A stretch of DNA of 64,000 nt from Firmicutes bacterium UBA4795 (GTDB taxonomy: Bacteria; Bacillota; Desulfotomaculia; Desulfotomaculales; Nap2-2B): contig DHGP01000027.1 of NCBI GenBank assembly GCA_002402825.1, positions 71,500 through 135,499 on the forward strand, read 5' to 3'. Position 1 is the first letter of the stretch, and the number at the start of each line of letters is the position of its first letter. The position numbers and the translations under genes were made by a program. Below are positions 50,141-58,983 of this stretch, one piece after another. Below the pieces are notes generated by a model, which was given only the letters and a program-made list of their open reading frames with translations, did no database searches and had not been told where the DNA came from.

Positions 50141-50230
50141 CTCCTTTCCAAAAGGGAGGCATACCAGTTTCCCAATATACCCTATCGGCCTGGTGCCATA
50201 GCTTTAAGCTTTAGGCAAACAGGCTCGGAG
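50141..50230 (-). promoter_or_regulatory. Moco/Tuco-type riboswitch candidate upstream of the [NiFe] hydrogenase
   Basis: Read on the minus strand: CUCCGAG...GGAG closing stem, nested GCCU/AGGC and UGCC/GGCA stems, a GGGAAACUGG hairpin with GAAA loop, and UAUGCCUCCC. The element at 61472-61566 upstream of tupA shares all these blocks. Where bases differ the stems are preserved (GUCCA/UGGAC and GACC/GGUC there), so the structure is supported by covariation inside this window. Assignment to the molybdenum/tungsten cofactor class is from remembered consensus and the tup context. Confidence 0.65.
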
Positions 50231-50339
50231 AATTTTTAAAGATAATTTAAAGTTTTAAAGTTTTAGTTTTTTACTTTTTTCTTTTTTAAAATTAATTCGC
50301 CATAAAAATTTTAAGTCCTGCTATTTTAAATAAAAAATT

Positions 50340-50837
50340 TTAATTTTGCTGCCTTTTAATTTCTTGACCGATAAGATGAACCAAGCGGGGCAAAGATAGT
50401 TTAACCGCAGGGGAGAGCTCCAGCCCCCAGGAAATTTCTGCTGGTTGAATTCCATAAATAACGGTTGGCGGCAGCTTTCCTAGTTTTTTAGCCAAAAGCA
50501 AAAATTCATTAAGATTTACTTCGTGAAGGGAAGTAATTTGTCCACTGGTACTCAAATCTAATTCCGTCACGGGAAAGTAAAAAATTGTTCCCGGCGTTGC
50601 TTCTGCCTTCACGCAATCAATAATAATGGCGTAGTCCGCCTCTTCCAACCAAAATAATAAATCAATCCCCCCTGTACCTCCGTCAACAATTTTTACCTGC
50701 GCCGGAAAACACTCTTTTTCTAGTTCCTTTATGGCGTGAATACCAACCCCTTCATCCCGAAGGAGCAAGTTACCCACCCCAAGGACAATTATTTTTTTCT
50801 CTTTTTTTATTGTCCTTTTATTTTTCAATTTTCCCAT
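50340..50837 (-). CDS. Hydrogenase maturation protease (HycI/HyaD family)
   Basis: About 165 residues. It cleaves the C-terminal peptide of the [NiFe] large subunit after nickel insertion. Motifs: VLGVGNLLLRDEGVG with the nickel-binding Glu region and VDGGTGGIDLL, IDCVKAEATPGTI, SLHEVNLNEFL. ATG 50837 overlaps the end of the upstream moeA fusion by about 13 bp. The lysine-rich N-terminal extension is unusual. It stands upstream of the riboswitch, so it may be expressed with the moeA genes rather than with the hydrogenase. Confidence 0.9.
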   Translation of the reverse strand: MGKLKNKRTIKKEKKIIVLGVGNLLLRDEGVGIHAIKELEKECFPAQVKIVDGGTGGIDLLFWLEEADYAIIIDCVKAEATPGTIFYFPVTELDLSTSGQITSLHEVNLNEFLLLAKKLGKLPPTVIYGIQPAEISWGLELSPAVKLSLPRLVHLIGQEIKRQQN

Positions 50838-52774
50838 ACAATTTTTCCGCAATCTCGCAGGTCATAACCACCTAAGGCCCGCACTTCCTCTTGAAAATCG
50901 GGGCGGCCTATTACCTCCAGCAGGCGCTGAATGTACGGCGTATCCCAGTATTCCTTAAGGATGCATAAGTCATAGCGCTCTTCGTCGAGCGTGATAAAGC
51001 CTAAACTTAAGGCCCTGGCTGCCGCCAAAATACCCAGGGCACAGTCTGCTTCGCCGGCGGCTACTGCTGCAGCCACCGCCATATGGGTATATTCTTCTCG
51101 CCCGTAGCCTCGAATTTCCACCGGACGTATTCCTAGCTGCTTTAAGTTATAGTCTAACAACAGGCGAGTACCTGCTCCCCGCTGACGGTTAACAAAGACT
51201 ACGTCGAGCCGGGTTAAATCGGCCAATCCCTTAATATTTTTGGGATTGCCTTTTTTAATGATTAATCCTTGTTCCCGCCAGACAAGGTTAACCAGCCCTA
51301 TTTTACGTCCTGGTAAAAGTCGCTTAAGATAAGAGATATTATACTCCCCAGTTTTCTCGTCTAAAAGATGAATCCCCGCACAATGGGCTTCGTTTTGCGA
51401 TAAGCGCTTTAAGCCGGCCAGGCTCCCTACGTGGACGCTGGAAAGAGAGGCTTGGGGGTAAATTAACCGCAGGTGGTTAGCCAGCACATCTAAGGCATTA
51501 TCGTGGCTGCCCATGATTACAGTAGTTTCTTGGACTTCGCTTAATGAACGCAGCAACTCTACCGTTACTTTTTCTCCGCCCATAAAACCTTCCGAAAGCC
51601 TTGGGATACGAACTATACCGTCAGCCCGGATTAACGAGGTAATAATTCCTGCCCCGCGGGAAACAGGAGCCGCCATTATCCGTTCCCCAATCTGGCCTAG
51701 TTTAACCCGGACAAACTCTTCCACCCCTAAAGAAGAAACAAATTTACGGGAAACTGTGGCCTTTATTTTTTCTCCTGCTGTGGGCAAAGAACCTAATTTG
51801 CGGTAAATAATTGGCTTTACGAAAAGCTCAGCGCACAGGTAGGCTGATACTGGATAGCCGGGTACACCAATCACTGGTTTATTTTCTACCGCCCCCAGGA
51901 TTACCGGCTTGCCTGGCTTAGTAGCCACACCGTGCACTAACACTTTTCCTTTATGGCGGATAACTTCAGCGGTAAAATCTTCCCGGCCGGCCGAGGAACC
52001 GGCGTTGATAAGCACCAGGTCGGCAGTTTTCAAAGCGGTAAATAAAACTTCCTGGAGGGCTTCCAGATCGTCTGGTACGGGCTTAAAACGTTTAACTATC
52101 CCGCCCCACTCTTCCACCATTGCTCCTAACATCCGGGTGTTATACTCAATGATTTTTCCTGGCGCCAGTTCTGCTCCTGGTTCTACCAGTTCATCACCCG
52201 TAGGGATAAGGGCCACTCTTGGTTGGGGGTAAACAGGTATTTTGGTTATTCCTCCGGCCAATAAACCTGCTAAATCTATGGGCCGAACCCGGTGATTAGC
52301 GGGAATGATCATCTCACGAGCTACAATGTCTTCCCCTACTACCCGTACATGTTGCCAGGGGTAAGCAGGATGGGTTATTTCAATAGTATCTTCACTAACC
52401 TGATGAACGTCCTCAATCATGATCACGGCGTCAGTGTCTTCCGGCAGGGGATCCCCGGTATCCACGGGTACAGCGTCAACACCTGTTTTAAGCCTTAATG
52501 GTGTAATATCACTGGCGCCAAAAGTAGCAGCAGATACCACGGCATAGCCGTCCATAGCGGCAGAATGGTAATGTGGAGAGGAAACTTTAGCGTATAAAGG
52601 TGCTGCTGTTACCCGGTGCAGCGCCTTTTCAACCAGGATTAGTTCTGCCGGCGCAGTTTTTAGTCCCCCTAATTGGTCTAGAAAATCAAGGTAGAGCTTC
52701 AGTGCTTCTTCCCAGGGCTTGTCCTCCAAGTAAATATCCCGTTTCACGGCCGCTTTTCCCACGATATTTTTCAT
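50825..52774 (-). CDS. moeA: MoeA fused to a periplasmic-binding-like (PF12727-type) domain
   Basis: A 649-residue fusion. Residues about 1-415 form MoeA, the molybdopterin molybdenumtransferase (HYHSAAMDGYAV, PVDTGDPLPEDTDAVIM, NAGSSAGREDF, HGVATKPGKPVILG, GVPGYPVSAYL). Residues about 425-649 form a substrate-binding-like domain seen fused to MoeA or ModE-type proteins (GSHDNALDVLANHL, VNRQRGAGTRLLLDY). The second domain may sense molybdate/tungstate or a cofactor intermediate. It is 4 bp downstream of the second moeA. Confidence 0.93.
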   Translation of the reverse strand: MKNIVGKAAVKRDIYLEDKPWEEALKLYLDFLDQLGGLKTAPAELILVEKALHRVTAAPLYAKVSSPHYHSAAMDGYAVVSAATFGASDITPLRLKTGVDAVPVDTGDPLPEDTDAVIMIEDVHQVSEDTIEITHPAYPWQHVRVVGEDIVAREMIIPANHRVRPIDLAGLLAGGITKIPVYPQPRVALIPTGDELVEPGAELAPGKIIEYNTRMLGAMVEEWGGIVKRFKPVPDDLEALQEVLFTALKTADLVLINAGSSAGREDFTAEVIRHKGKVLVHGVATKPGKPVILGAVENKPVIGVPGYPVSAYLCAELFVKPIIYRKLGSLPTAGEKIKATVSRKFVSSLGVEEFVRVKLGQIGERIMAAPVSRGAGIITSLIRADGIVRIPRLSEGFMGGEKVTVELLRSLSEVQETTVIMGSHDNALDVLANHLRLIYPQASLSSVHVGSLAGLKRLSQNEAHCAGIHLLDEKTGEYNISYLKRLLPGRKIGLVNLVWREQGLIIKKGNPKNIKGLADLTRLDVVFVNRQRGAGTRLLLDYNLKQLGIRPVEIRGYGREEYTHMAVAAAVAAGEADCALGILAAARALSLGFITLDEERYDLCILKEYWDTPYIQRLLEVIGRPDFQEEVRALGGYDLRDCGKIVWEN

Positions 52775-52778
52775 CTCC

Positions 52779-54017
52779 CTAAAACAATTTTACCTCTACT
52801 GTTTCTCCTGCCTCTATCCCTTCTTTTCCGGCAGGTATCCGGGCCAGACCGTTAGCTTTAACCAAAGTGGTAATCAATCCTGACTTGCCCAATATGGGTT
52901 CAGCGTAAAGGTTTCCCTGATGAAGAAATAGCTTAACCCGGATAAAATCTTCCCGTCCTGGAACAGAGCGAATGTTGCGGGTAATTTGAGCCGTTAGAGG
53001 AAATTCCCAGAACCCATTTTCAGCTTCGAAATAGCTGCCTTTATACAGCAAGGGAGCCACCAGCAGGTGAAAAACTACCAGGGCTGAGGCAGGGTGGCCA
53101 GGCAGACCAAAAACCAGTTTTCCTTCTATTGCCGCTCCAATGGTAGGTTTTCCAGGTTGGATAGAAAGGCCGTGAAATAATACTCCTGGACTGCCCAAGG
53201 AGTTTATTGCCTCTCGCGCTACGTCTCTGGTTCCCACTGAACTGCCGCCAGAAAGCAGCACCAGGTCGTTTTCACTTAAAGCGGTAGATAAACTCTCCCT
53301 TACCTGGTGAAAATCATCCCTGACAATACCGTAAAGACGCGGCTTGCCACCTGCTTCAGCTACTGCTCCATACAGAGCGTAAGAATTAATGTCCCTGACC
53401 TTTCCAGGAACTGGTTTTTCCTCGGGAGGAATAACTTCGTCTCCCGTAGAAACTATACCTACCTGCGGGGGGCAAAAAACTTTTACGGCGGTTACGCCGG
53501 CAGCAGACAGGATACCCAAATCGTGTGCTTTTACACAATGACCAAAGGGCAAAACAAGGCTGCCCGCGGCTATATCTTCCCCCTGGCGGATTACATTTTC
53601 TCCCGGTGCTACCGGTCTAATAATACCAATGATTTTTTCCTCCAGATTTTCAGTGTATTCAACCATTACCACCGCGTCGGCTCCTGCAGGGAGCATACCA
53701 CCCGTAGCAATTTGCCAGACCTGCCCGGTTTCTGCCCTTCTTTTAGGTTCTTCGCCCATAAGGACTTCACCGGCTATTTCCAGGTAAGCCGGTAATCCTT
53801 CGGACGCGCCAAAGGTATCCCGGGCTTGCACGGCAAAACCGTCCACCGTAGAACGGGTAAAGCCTGGTACATCTTCTTTAGCCCTTACTTCTTCTGCCAG
53901 GCGGCGTCCTTGTGCTGATAACAAAGGAATCATTTCTGTTTTTTTCGGCTCGATATAATGAGCCGATATTATTTTTCGTGCCTCCGTTATGGTAACGGCC
54001 TTAAAAAGTTCGGTCAT
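52779..54017 (-). CDS. moeA: Molybdopterin molybdenumtransferase MoeA
   Basis: A 412-residue MoeA of normal length: FTRSTVDGFAV, EIATGGMLPAGADAVVMVEYTE-like segment, VSTGDEVIPPEE, LLSGGSSVGTRDV, HGLSIQPGKPTIGA and GLPGHPASALV. It inserts metal into adenylylated molybdopterin. Two MoeA proteins side by side are common in organisms using both molybdenum and tungsten, and each may prefer one metal. Short gap to the fused paralogue downstream. Confidence 0.95.
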   Translation of the reverse strand: MTELFKAVTITEARKIISAHYIEPKKTEMIPLLSAQGRRLAEEVRAKEDVPGFTRSTVDGFAVQARDTFGASEGLPAYLEIAGEVLMGEEPKRRAETGQVWQIATGGMLPAGADAVVMVEYTENLEEKIIGIIRPVAPGENVIRQGEDIAAGSLVLPFGHCVKAHDLGILSAAGVTAVKVFCPPQVGIVSTGDEVIPPEEKPVPGKVRDINSYALYGAVAEAGGKPRLYGIVRDDFHQVRESLSTALSENDLVLLSGGSSVGTRDVAREAINSLGSPGVLFHGLSIQPGKPTIGAAIEGKLVFGLPGHPASALVVFHLLVAPLLYKGSYFEAENGFWEFPLTAQITRNIRSVPGREDFIRVKLFLHQGNLYAEPILGKSGLITTLVKANGLARIPAGKEGIEAGETVEVKLF

Positions 54018-54187
54018 TTATTTTTATTTCACCTAGTTTTTATTATAAGCCACTTTACTCTTTACTCTTTATTATTTATTATTATAGCAGCATTGGTTTT
54101 ATAAAACACGCTAAAAAGAACAAAATAACCCTTACTTTAACGAATTTTGTGTAAAAAAATAAAATTAAGATTATGGAGGTGAGCTAA

Positions 54188-55018
54188 TTGAATAACTGCG
54201 CTAACTGTGGGATATTTGCCTGTTGGCAGGGTCAAACAGAAAAAATACCGGGTCATTGCCCTATGCAAGACCACCAGGAACTTTACGAAGAAGCTTTACA
54301 GGAATATCAAAAAGCAGAGGTAAATAACCTTAGCTATAATGCGGCTATAGTAGAAGCTACCGGTTACTGTATCTGGACCAGGATAGAAGAAATAATGGAA
54401 TTTTGCTGGAGGGCTAATTTTAATAAACTAGGGCTTGCTTTTTGCGTAGGCTTGCGCAAAGAAGCCCGGCAGGTAGCCAAAATTTTTGATAACGCCGGTT
54501 TTGACCTGAGTTCGGTGGTTTGTAAAACAGGCTCTTGCGCCAAAGAACTCCTGGGTATATCTGATTCCCAAAAGGTACGCCCCGGTCAGTTCGAGCCAAT
54601 GTGCAATCCTATTGCCCAGGCAAAACTGTTAAATGAGGCCGGAACCCAGTTAAATGTTTTACTGGGCTTATGTGTAGGTCACGATACGTTATTTATCCGT
54701 TATTCCAGTGCTCCAGTAACGGTGCTGGCCGTAAAAGACCGGGTGCTGGCCCATAATCCCCTGGGGGCAATTTACACCGAAAATTTCTTTGCCCGTAAAC
54801 TGGCCAGCCATCAAAAACCAACCATTGAGGAAGCGAAAAAAACGGAGGTCCCCTCCCGTGTCCTGGAAGCAGTTAAAAAAGTGGCGTCTGACGGAAGGCT
54901 CACCTGTTCGGCCGCCCGTCAACTGGCCACAAAGTTAGGGGTACAACCCCGTACGGTTGGAGTTGCCTGCGACAGCCTAAAGATAAAGCTAAGGGCATGT
55001 GAACTGGGCTGTTTTTGA
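54188..55018 (+). CDS. DUF1847-like cysteine-rich protein with C-terminal helical domain
   Basis: A 276-residue protein. The N-terminal CANCGIFACWQGQ and the cysteines in CPMQ, GYCIW, FCVGLRKEA, KTGSCAKELLG, CNPIAQA and LCVGHD fit the DUF1847 metal-binding family. The last about 55 residues (SDGRLTCSAARQLATKLGVQPRTVG...ELGCF) look like a helix-turn-helix domain of the kind found near formate dehydrogenase and molybdopterin genes. TTG start with GGAGGTG. It is divergent from moeA. A metal- or redox-responsive regulatory role is possible but unproven. Confidence 0.75.
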   Translation: MNNCANCGIFACWQGQTEKIPGHCPMQDHQELYEEALQEYQKAEVNNLSYNAAIVEATGYCIWTRIEEIMEFCWRANFNKLGLAFCVGLRKEARQVAKIFDNAGFDLSSVVCKTGSCAKELLGISDSQKVRPGQFEPMCNPIAQAKLLNEAGTQLNVLLGLCVGHDTLFIRYSSAPVTVLAVKDRVLAHNPLGAIYTENFFARKLASHQKPTIEEAKKTEVPSRVLEAVKKVASDGRLTCSAARQLATKLGVQPRTVGVACDSLKIKLRACELGCF

Positions 55019-55087
55019 AAATTCCGGTGTCTTTTTTAAAATTTGCCTTGGCGTAACCAGGCAGGCTGAACAGTTGCAGTATTATTC

Positions 55088-55870
55088 TTAAACCTTTATT
55101 CTATAACCATGGGTATAAATATTTAATTTATCCCCGCGGGCAAAGCCTACCACGGTTACGCCTAATTCTTTAGCCATTTCCAGGGCCAGATCGGTTGGCG
55201 CGCCGCGGGCAATAAGAATAGAGATACCCAGCCGGGCTATTTTAATTAGAATTTCAGAGGAAACCCGCCCGCTAAAAACCATCAGCTTGTCCGCGGTAGG
55301 AACTTCCTCTAAAAAACAGCGTCCAAAGACTTTATCTACGGCATTGTGCCGCCCAATGTCTTCAAAAGTCCAAAGCACTTCGGTCCTCGAACATAAGGCA
55401 GCGCCATGAGTGCCCCCGGTAGACCGGAAAAGAACAGTGTTTTTTTCCAACTGTTCACTCAAAGTGCGGGCTTGCTCTGCGGTTAGGCTTAGTTCTGATT
55501 TTACCGGGTTTAGATTTTGGACATCGTTAAGAAAATAAAACAAAGCTCCTCCCCGGCCGCAGCAGGTGGTAATATAACGTTTAAGGAACGCCTGCTCGGC
55601 CGGGGAAGGATTTAGCGTTTCAATCCAGATTAAGCCAGCGGTCTCGTTAACGGAAATATCCTTTAAATCTTCCCGTTTTTGAAGAATCCCTTCCGAGCAA
55701 AGAAACCCAACCGCTAGTTCCTTCAAGTAAACGGGAGAACAAATCAAGGTAGTAAACTCTTTATCATTTAAATAAAGAGTTATTGGGCTTTCCTTTACTA
55801 CTATATCCCGGGCAACAGACACTCTGTTGCCGTCAACACGCGTTACCTCTACCCAGGCCGTATAGGTCAT
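55088..55870 (-). CDS. fdhD: Formate dehydrogenase sulfurtransferase FdhD
   Basis: A 260-residue FdhD, which sulfurates the molybdenum/tungsten cofactor for formate dehydrogenase. Catalytic cysteines in TTCCGRGGAL. Other motifs are FSGRVSSEILIKIA, ARGAPTDLALEMA and the cofactor-binding C-terminus. No formate dehydrogenase gene is in the window. Divergent from mog. Confidence 0.95.
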   Translation of the reverse strand: MTYTAWVEVTRVDGNRVSVARDIVVKESPITLYLNDKEFTTLICSPVYLKELAVGFLCSEGILQKREDLKDISVNETAGLIWIETLNPSPAEQAFLKRYITTCCGRGGALFYFLNDVQNLNPVKSELSLTAEQARTLSEQLEKNTVLFRSTGGTHGAALCSRTEVLWTFEDIGRHNAVDKVFGRCFLEEVPTADKLMVFSGRVSSEILIKIARLGISILIARGAPTDLALEMAKELGVTVVGFARGDKLNIYTHGYRIKV

Positions 55871-55992
55871 TTTATATCCCCCTATAATGTTTTTATTTAG
55901 CTAGAAAAATTAATATAAATATGCTAAACTTTAATTTAATGCATTATTAAACGGTAAAGCAATATATTTCTTTAAATTAAAGGAGCAGCTAA

Positions 55993-56484
55993 ATGTTTAC
56001 CGTAGGCATCCTTACTGCCAGCGACAAGGCCTCTGGTGGAAAACGCCAGGATCAAAGCGGGATGGTTATCACCGAAATAATAAACAGCCTGGGCTGGAAG
56101 GTGGTAACTTACCTGGTTGTAGCTGACGATACCGATCAAATAAAAAATGCCTTGCTCTCTATGTGTGATACCCAAAGGTTAAACCTGGTCCTGACTTCCG
56201 GCGGGACAGGTTTTGGACCCCGCGACAACACGCCCGAAGCTACCAAAGCTGTAATTGAACGGGAAGTGCCCGGTATTCCGGAAATAATGCGCTGGGAAAG
56301 CGTGAAAAAAACTCCGCGGGCTATGCTTAGCCGGGCCGTGGCCGGTATCCGGAAACAAACCCTGATTATTAACCTTCCCGGCAGTCCCAAAGCTGTGCGG
56401 GAATGCCTGGAAGTTATTCTGCCTGCCTTGACTCACGGTTTGGAAATCCTTAACGGACAAACCGGCGAATGCGGTCAAAATTAG
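55993..56484 (+). CDS. mog: Molybdopterin adenylyltransferase (Mog/MoaB)
   Basis: A 163-residue protein that adenylylates molybdopterin before metal insertion. Motifs: LTASDKASGGKRQDQSG, the signature TSGGTGFGPRDNTPEAT, and NLPGSPKAV. AAAGGAGC precedes ATG. It is on the plus strand while the rest of the operon runs minus, and its end overlaps mobB tail to tail by 4 bp. Confidence 0.94.
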   Translation: MFTVGILTASDKASGGKRQDQSGMVITEIINSLGWKVVTYLVVADDTDQIKNALLSMCDTQRLNLVLTSGGTGFGPRDNTPEATKAVIEREVPGIPEIMRWESVKKTPRAMLSRAVAGIRKQTLIINLPGSPKAVRECLEVILPALTHGLEILNGQTGECGQN

Positions 56485-56975
56485 CTTAATAAAAACTTTT
56501 CCTCAATAAGATTAGCTATTTTTTGAATATCCTCAGTCCTAAAAACAGGTTTACTACCATTTTGAGGAATACAGTTTACTTGCGCCAGCAACTTGTTAGA
56601 TAAGGGCAGTTTAGTTATATCCGGGTGACAAACCTCAATTTGGGCGTAATCTTCTTTTTTATACCCTTCAGCTAAAACAAGGTCTACCTCTCCTAACAAG
56701 GGAATAATCTGGTCAACAGGTAATTCTTGATCAAGTTTTTTTATTAACGCGGCTTTTTTGGGGGTTGAAATAACCACGGCGTCAGCCCCGGCATAAGCGT
56801 GGCGCCAGGTATCTTTTCCTGGCCGGTCAATTTCAAATTCGCCGTGATAATGTTTTATTGTTCCTACCCGGTAGTGGCGCTGCTTTAATTCAAAAATTAA
56901 TTTTTCTAAAAAGGAAGTCTTTCCTACTTTAGACTTTCCTACCACACAAATTACCGGCTTTTGGGTTTTATTCAT
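56481..56975 (-). CDS. mobB: Molybdopterin-guanine dinucleotide biosynthesis protein MobB
   Basis: P-loop GTP-binding adapter for MGD formation, 164 residues. Walker A VVGKSKVGKTSFLEK, then VGTIKHYHGEFEIDRPGKDTW and the switch region VDLVLAEGYK. Fits the family length. Upstream gene is MOSC. Confidence 0.93.
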   Translation of the reverse strand: MNKTQKPVICVVGKSKVGKTSFLEKLIFELKQRHYRVGTIKHYHGEFEIDRPGKDTWRHAYAGADAVVISTPKKAALIKKLDQELPVDQIIPLLGEVDLVLAEGYKKEDYAQIEVCHPDITKLPLSNKLLAQVNCIPQNGSKPVFRTEDIQKIANLIEEKFLLS

Positions 56976-56990
56976 GAAAGCCCTCCTTTT

Positions 56991-57422
56991 TTAAATAACC
57001 TCGATAAGCTCCCCTACCTTTACCGGTCCTGATTTAAGAATACGGATAAATACTCCTTCGGTAGGCATAATACAACTACCCGCCTGACGGCCAATAGCAC
57101 AAGGCGCATGGCACTCCTTGCCAATTTGGGTTACTTCCCCTATAGCCTGACGGCCAATTTTTAAACGAGTTCCCAACGGTAAAGCCACCAGGTTTAACCC
57201 CTCGGTGGTAATATTTTCGGCAAAATCACCCGGTCCTACTTCCAAACCAAGAGCCCGCATTTTCTCAATGCTTTCCCAGGCCAGTAAACTTACCTGACGG
57301 TGCCAGGGACCAGCGTGGGCATCACCGGCCAAGCCATGCCCGGCCATAAGAAAACCATTCCCCATGTTTTTTTTAGGCGTTCCTTTAGTTGTACTGGTGC
57401 AAACAGCCTTAATTACGCCCAT
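56991..57422 (-). CDS. MOSC-domain protein
   Basis: A 143-residue stand-alone MOSC domain (AGDAHAGPWHRQVSLLAWESI, PGDFAENITTEGL, GKECHAPCAIGRQAGSCIM with the conserved cysteine). MOSC proteins bind or sulfurate molybdenum cofactor. Placed between moaC and mobB in the operon. AGGAGG upstream. Confidence 0.93.
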   Translation of the reverse strand: MGVIKAVCTSTTKGTPKKNMGNGFLMAGHGLAGDAHAGPWHRQVSLLAWESIEKMRALGLEVGPGDFAENITTEGLNLVALPLGTRLKIGRQAIGEVTQIGKECHAPCAIGRQAGSCIMPTEGVFIRILKSGPVKVGELIEVI

Positions 57423-57454
57423 ATTTTCCCTCCTTTAAACCTCAAATATTTACG

Positions 57455-57949
57455 CTATTGCTCTTCTTCCGCCCGTTTGTATGCCCCGCTCCGGCCTCCC
57501 TTTTTACTTAGCAAGCAAACGTTATTTATGACCATAGCCCGGTCCACGGCTTTACACATGTCATAAATTGTTAAAGCCGCCACGCTAACCGCCGTTAAGG
57601 CCTCCATTTCCACCCCTGTTTTAGCTGTAGTCCGGACGCAAGCCTCTATTTCTATGGCGTCAGGGGAACGCGGGTAAAAATAGATATTTACCGCCGTTAA
57701 AGCAATAGAATGAGCCAGGGGAATTAACCGGCCGGTTTCTTTGGCGGCCATAATCCCGGCTAACCGGGCTATCCCTAAAACATCCCCCTTGGTAATTTCA
57801 CCGCGGGTAATGAGATTAAAGGTTTCGGGCAGCATTTTCACTGTCCCGCGGGCTACCGCTTCCCTTAAGGTTTCTTTTTTTGCGCTGACGTCTACCATTT
57901 GGGCTGCACCCTGATGGTCAAAATGAGTTAAAATAACCTTACCCCCCAA
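57455..57949 (-). CDS. moaC: Cyclic pyranopterin monophosphate synthase
   Basis: A 164-residue MoaC, converting 3',8-cyclo-GTP to cPMP. Motifs: THFDHQGAAQMVDVS, LIPLAHSIALT, KTGVEMEALTAVSVAALTIYDMCKA and the MVINNVCLLSKKGG end. The start (TTG 57949) overlaps the moaA stop by 11 bp, indicating coupled translation. Confidence 0.96.
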   Translation of the reverse strand: MGGKVILTHFDHQGAAQMVDVSAKKETLREAVARGTVKMLPETFNLITRGEITKGDVLGIARLAGIMAAKETGRLIPLAHSIALTAVNIYFYPRSPDAIEIEACVRTTAKTGVEMEALTAVSVAALTIYDMCKAVDRAMVINNVCLLSKKGGRSGAYKRAEEEQ

Positions 57950-58928
57950 TTTGGGACATCACCCTTTTTTTATCCGGCCACCCTTTAGTTAAAGAATGAC
58001 CCTTTGGTTTGTACAAAATGGTATAAGCAAATAATTCGGCTAATTCTTCTATGGAGGCTCCTTTTCTTAAGGCCCCTTTTAAGTCTACTTCTTTTTGGTC
58101 GTATAAACACGGCCTTAAGGTTCCGGTGGATGATAAACGGAGCCGGTTACAGGACGCACAAAAATGGTTGCTTTGGGCCGTAATAAAACCAATCGTGCCT
58201 TTTGCCCCGGCCAGACGGTAATACTTTGCCGGTCCGTTGCCGGCCAATTTATCCATCTTTTGCAGAGAGCCAAGTTGATTTTTTATGACCATTTTTACTT
58301 TTTCAGTTGATAAATAATTTTCCTGGGTCCAGTCAATTGAGGCCACGGGCATTAATTCAATAAAGCGAATATGCAAAGGATACTTAAGCGTAACTTGGGC
58401 CAAATCACAAATCTCGTCATCGTTAAAACCTTTTATAACTACGGTATTTATTTTAACTGGTTTTAAGTCTAAAGCAAGGGCCGTTTTAATTCCCTCTAAA
58501 ACATCGTCTATTTTTCCTCCCCGGGTAATATACCGGTAGCGTTCAGGTTTTAGGCTATCAAAACTAATATTCAATCGTTTTAAACCAGCCTTTTTTAATT
58601 CCTCTGCCTGGGGGGCCAAAAGCGTGCCATTTGTGGTCAGGGCCAAATCGTCTACCTCGGGGATAGAATTAATGGCTCGGATTAAGTCAGGTAAATTCCG
58701 GCGTACCAGGGGCTCACCGCCGGTTAAGCGCACCTTTCTTATCCCTACCAATACGGCGGCCTGAATTAAACGGATAATTTCCTCAAAACGTAAAATTTCC
58801 TGGTGCGGAATACTTTTTACTCCTTCAGGAGGCATACAGTAAATACAGCGCAAGTTGCACCGGTCAGTTATAGAAATACGCAAATAATTTATTTCCCGCT
58901 GAAAATTATCTTGCACCTTTATCACCAT
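57939..58928 (-). CDS. moaA: GTP 3',8-cyclase
   Basis: Radical SAM enzyme for the first step of molybdopterin synthesis, 329 residues. N-terminal cluster CNLRCIYCMPPEG, C-terminal cluster FCASCNRLRLSSTGTLRPCLY, and the conserved Gly-Gly at the C-terminus (MSQIGG). Good upstream context with tupC 55 bp away. Confidence 0.98.
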   Translation of the reverse strand: MVIKVQDNFQREINYLRISITDRCNLRCIYCMPPEGVKSIPHQEILRFEEIIRLIQAAVLVGIRKVRLTGGEPLVRRNLPDLIRAINSIPEVDDLALTTNGTLLAPQAEELKKAGLKRLNISFDSLKPERYRYITRGGKIDDVLEGIKTALALDLKPVKINTVVIKGFNDDEICDLAQVTLKYPLHIRFIELMPVASIDWTQENYLSTEKVKMVIKNQLGSLQKMDKLAGNGPAKYYRLAGAKGTIGFITAQSNHFCASCNRLRLSSTGTLRPCLYDQKEVDLKGALRKGASIEELAELFAYTILYKPKGHSLTKGWPDKKRVMSQIGG

Positions 58929-58983
58929 TCCAATTTTATTTAAGCCTAAATATTTTCTCCGTCTACCGAGACGGTTGACTTAC

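Noticed and set aside
53307..53795. A 162-codon plus-strand ORF inside moeA
   Set aside because: Opposite strand of a clearly conserved MoeA. It has no ribosome binding site and its composition is unlike a protein.
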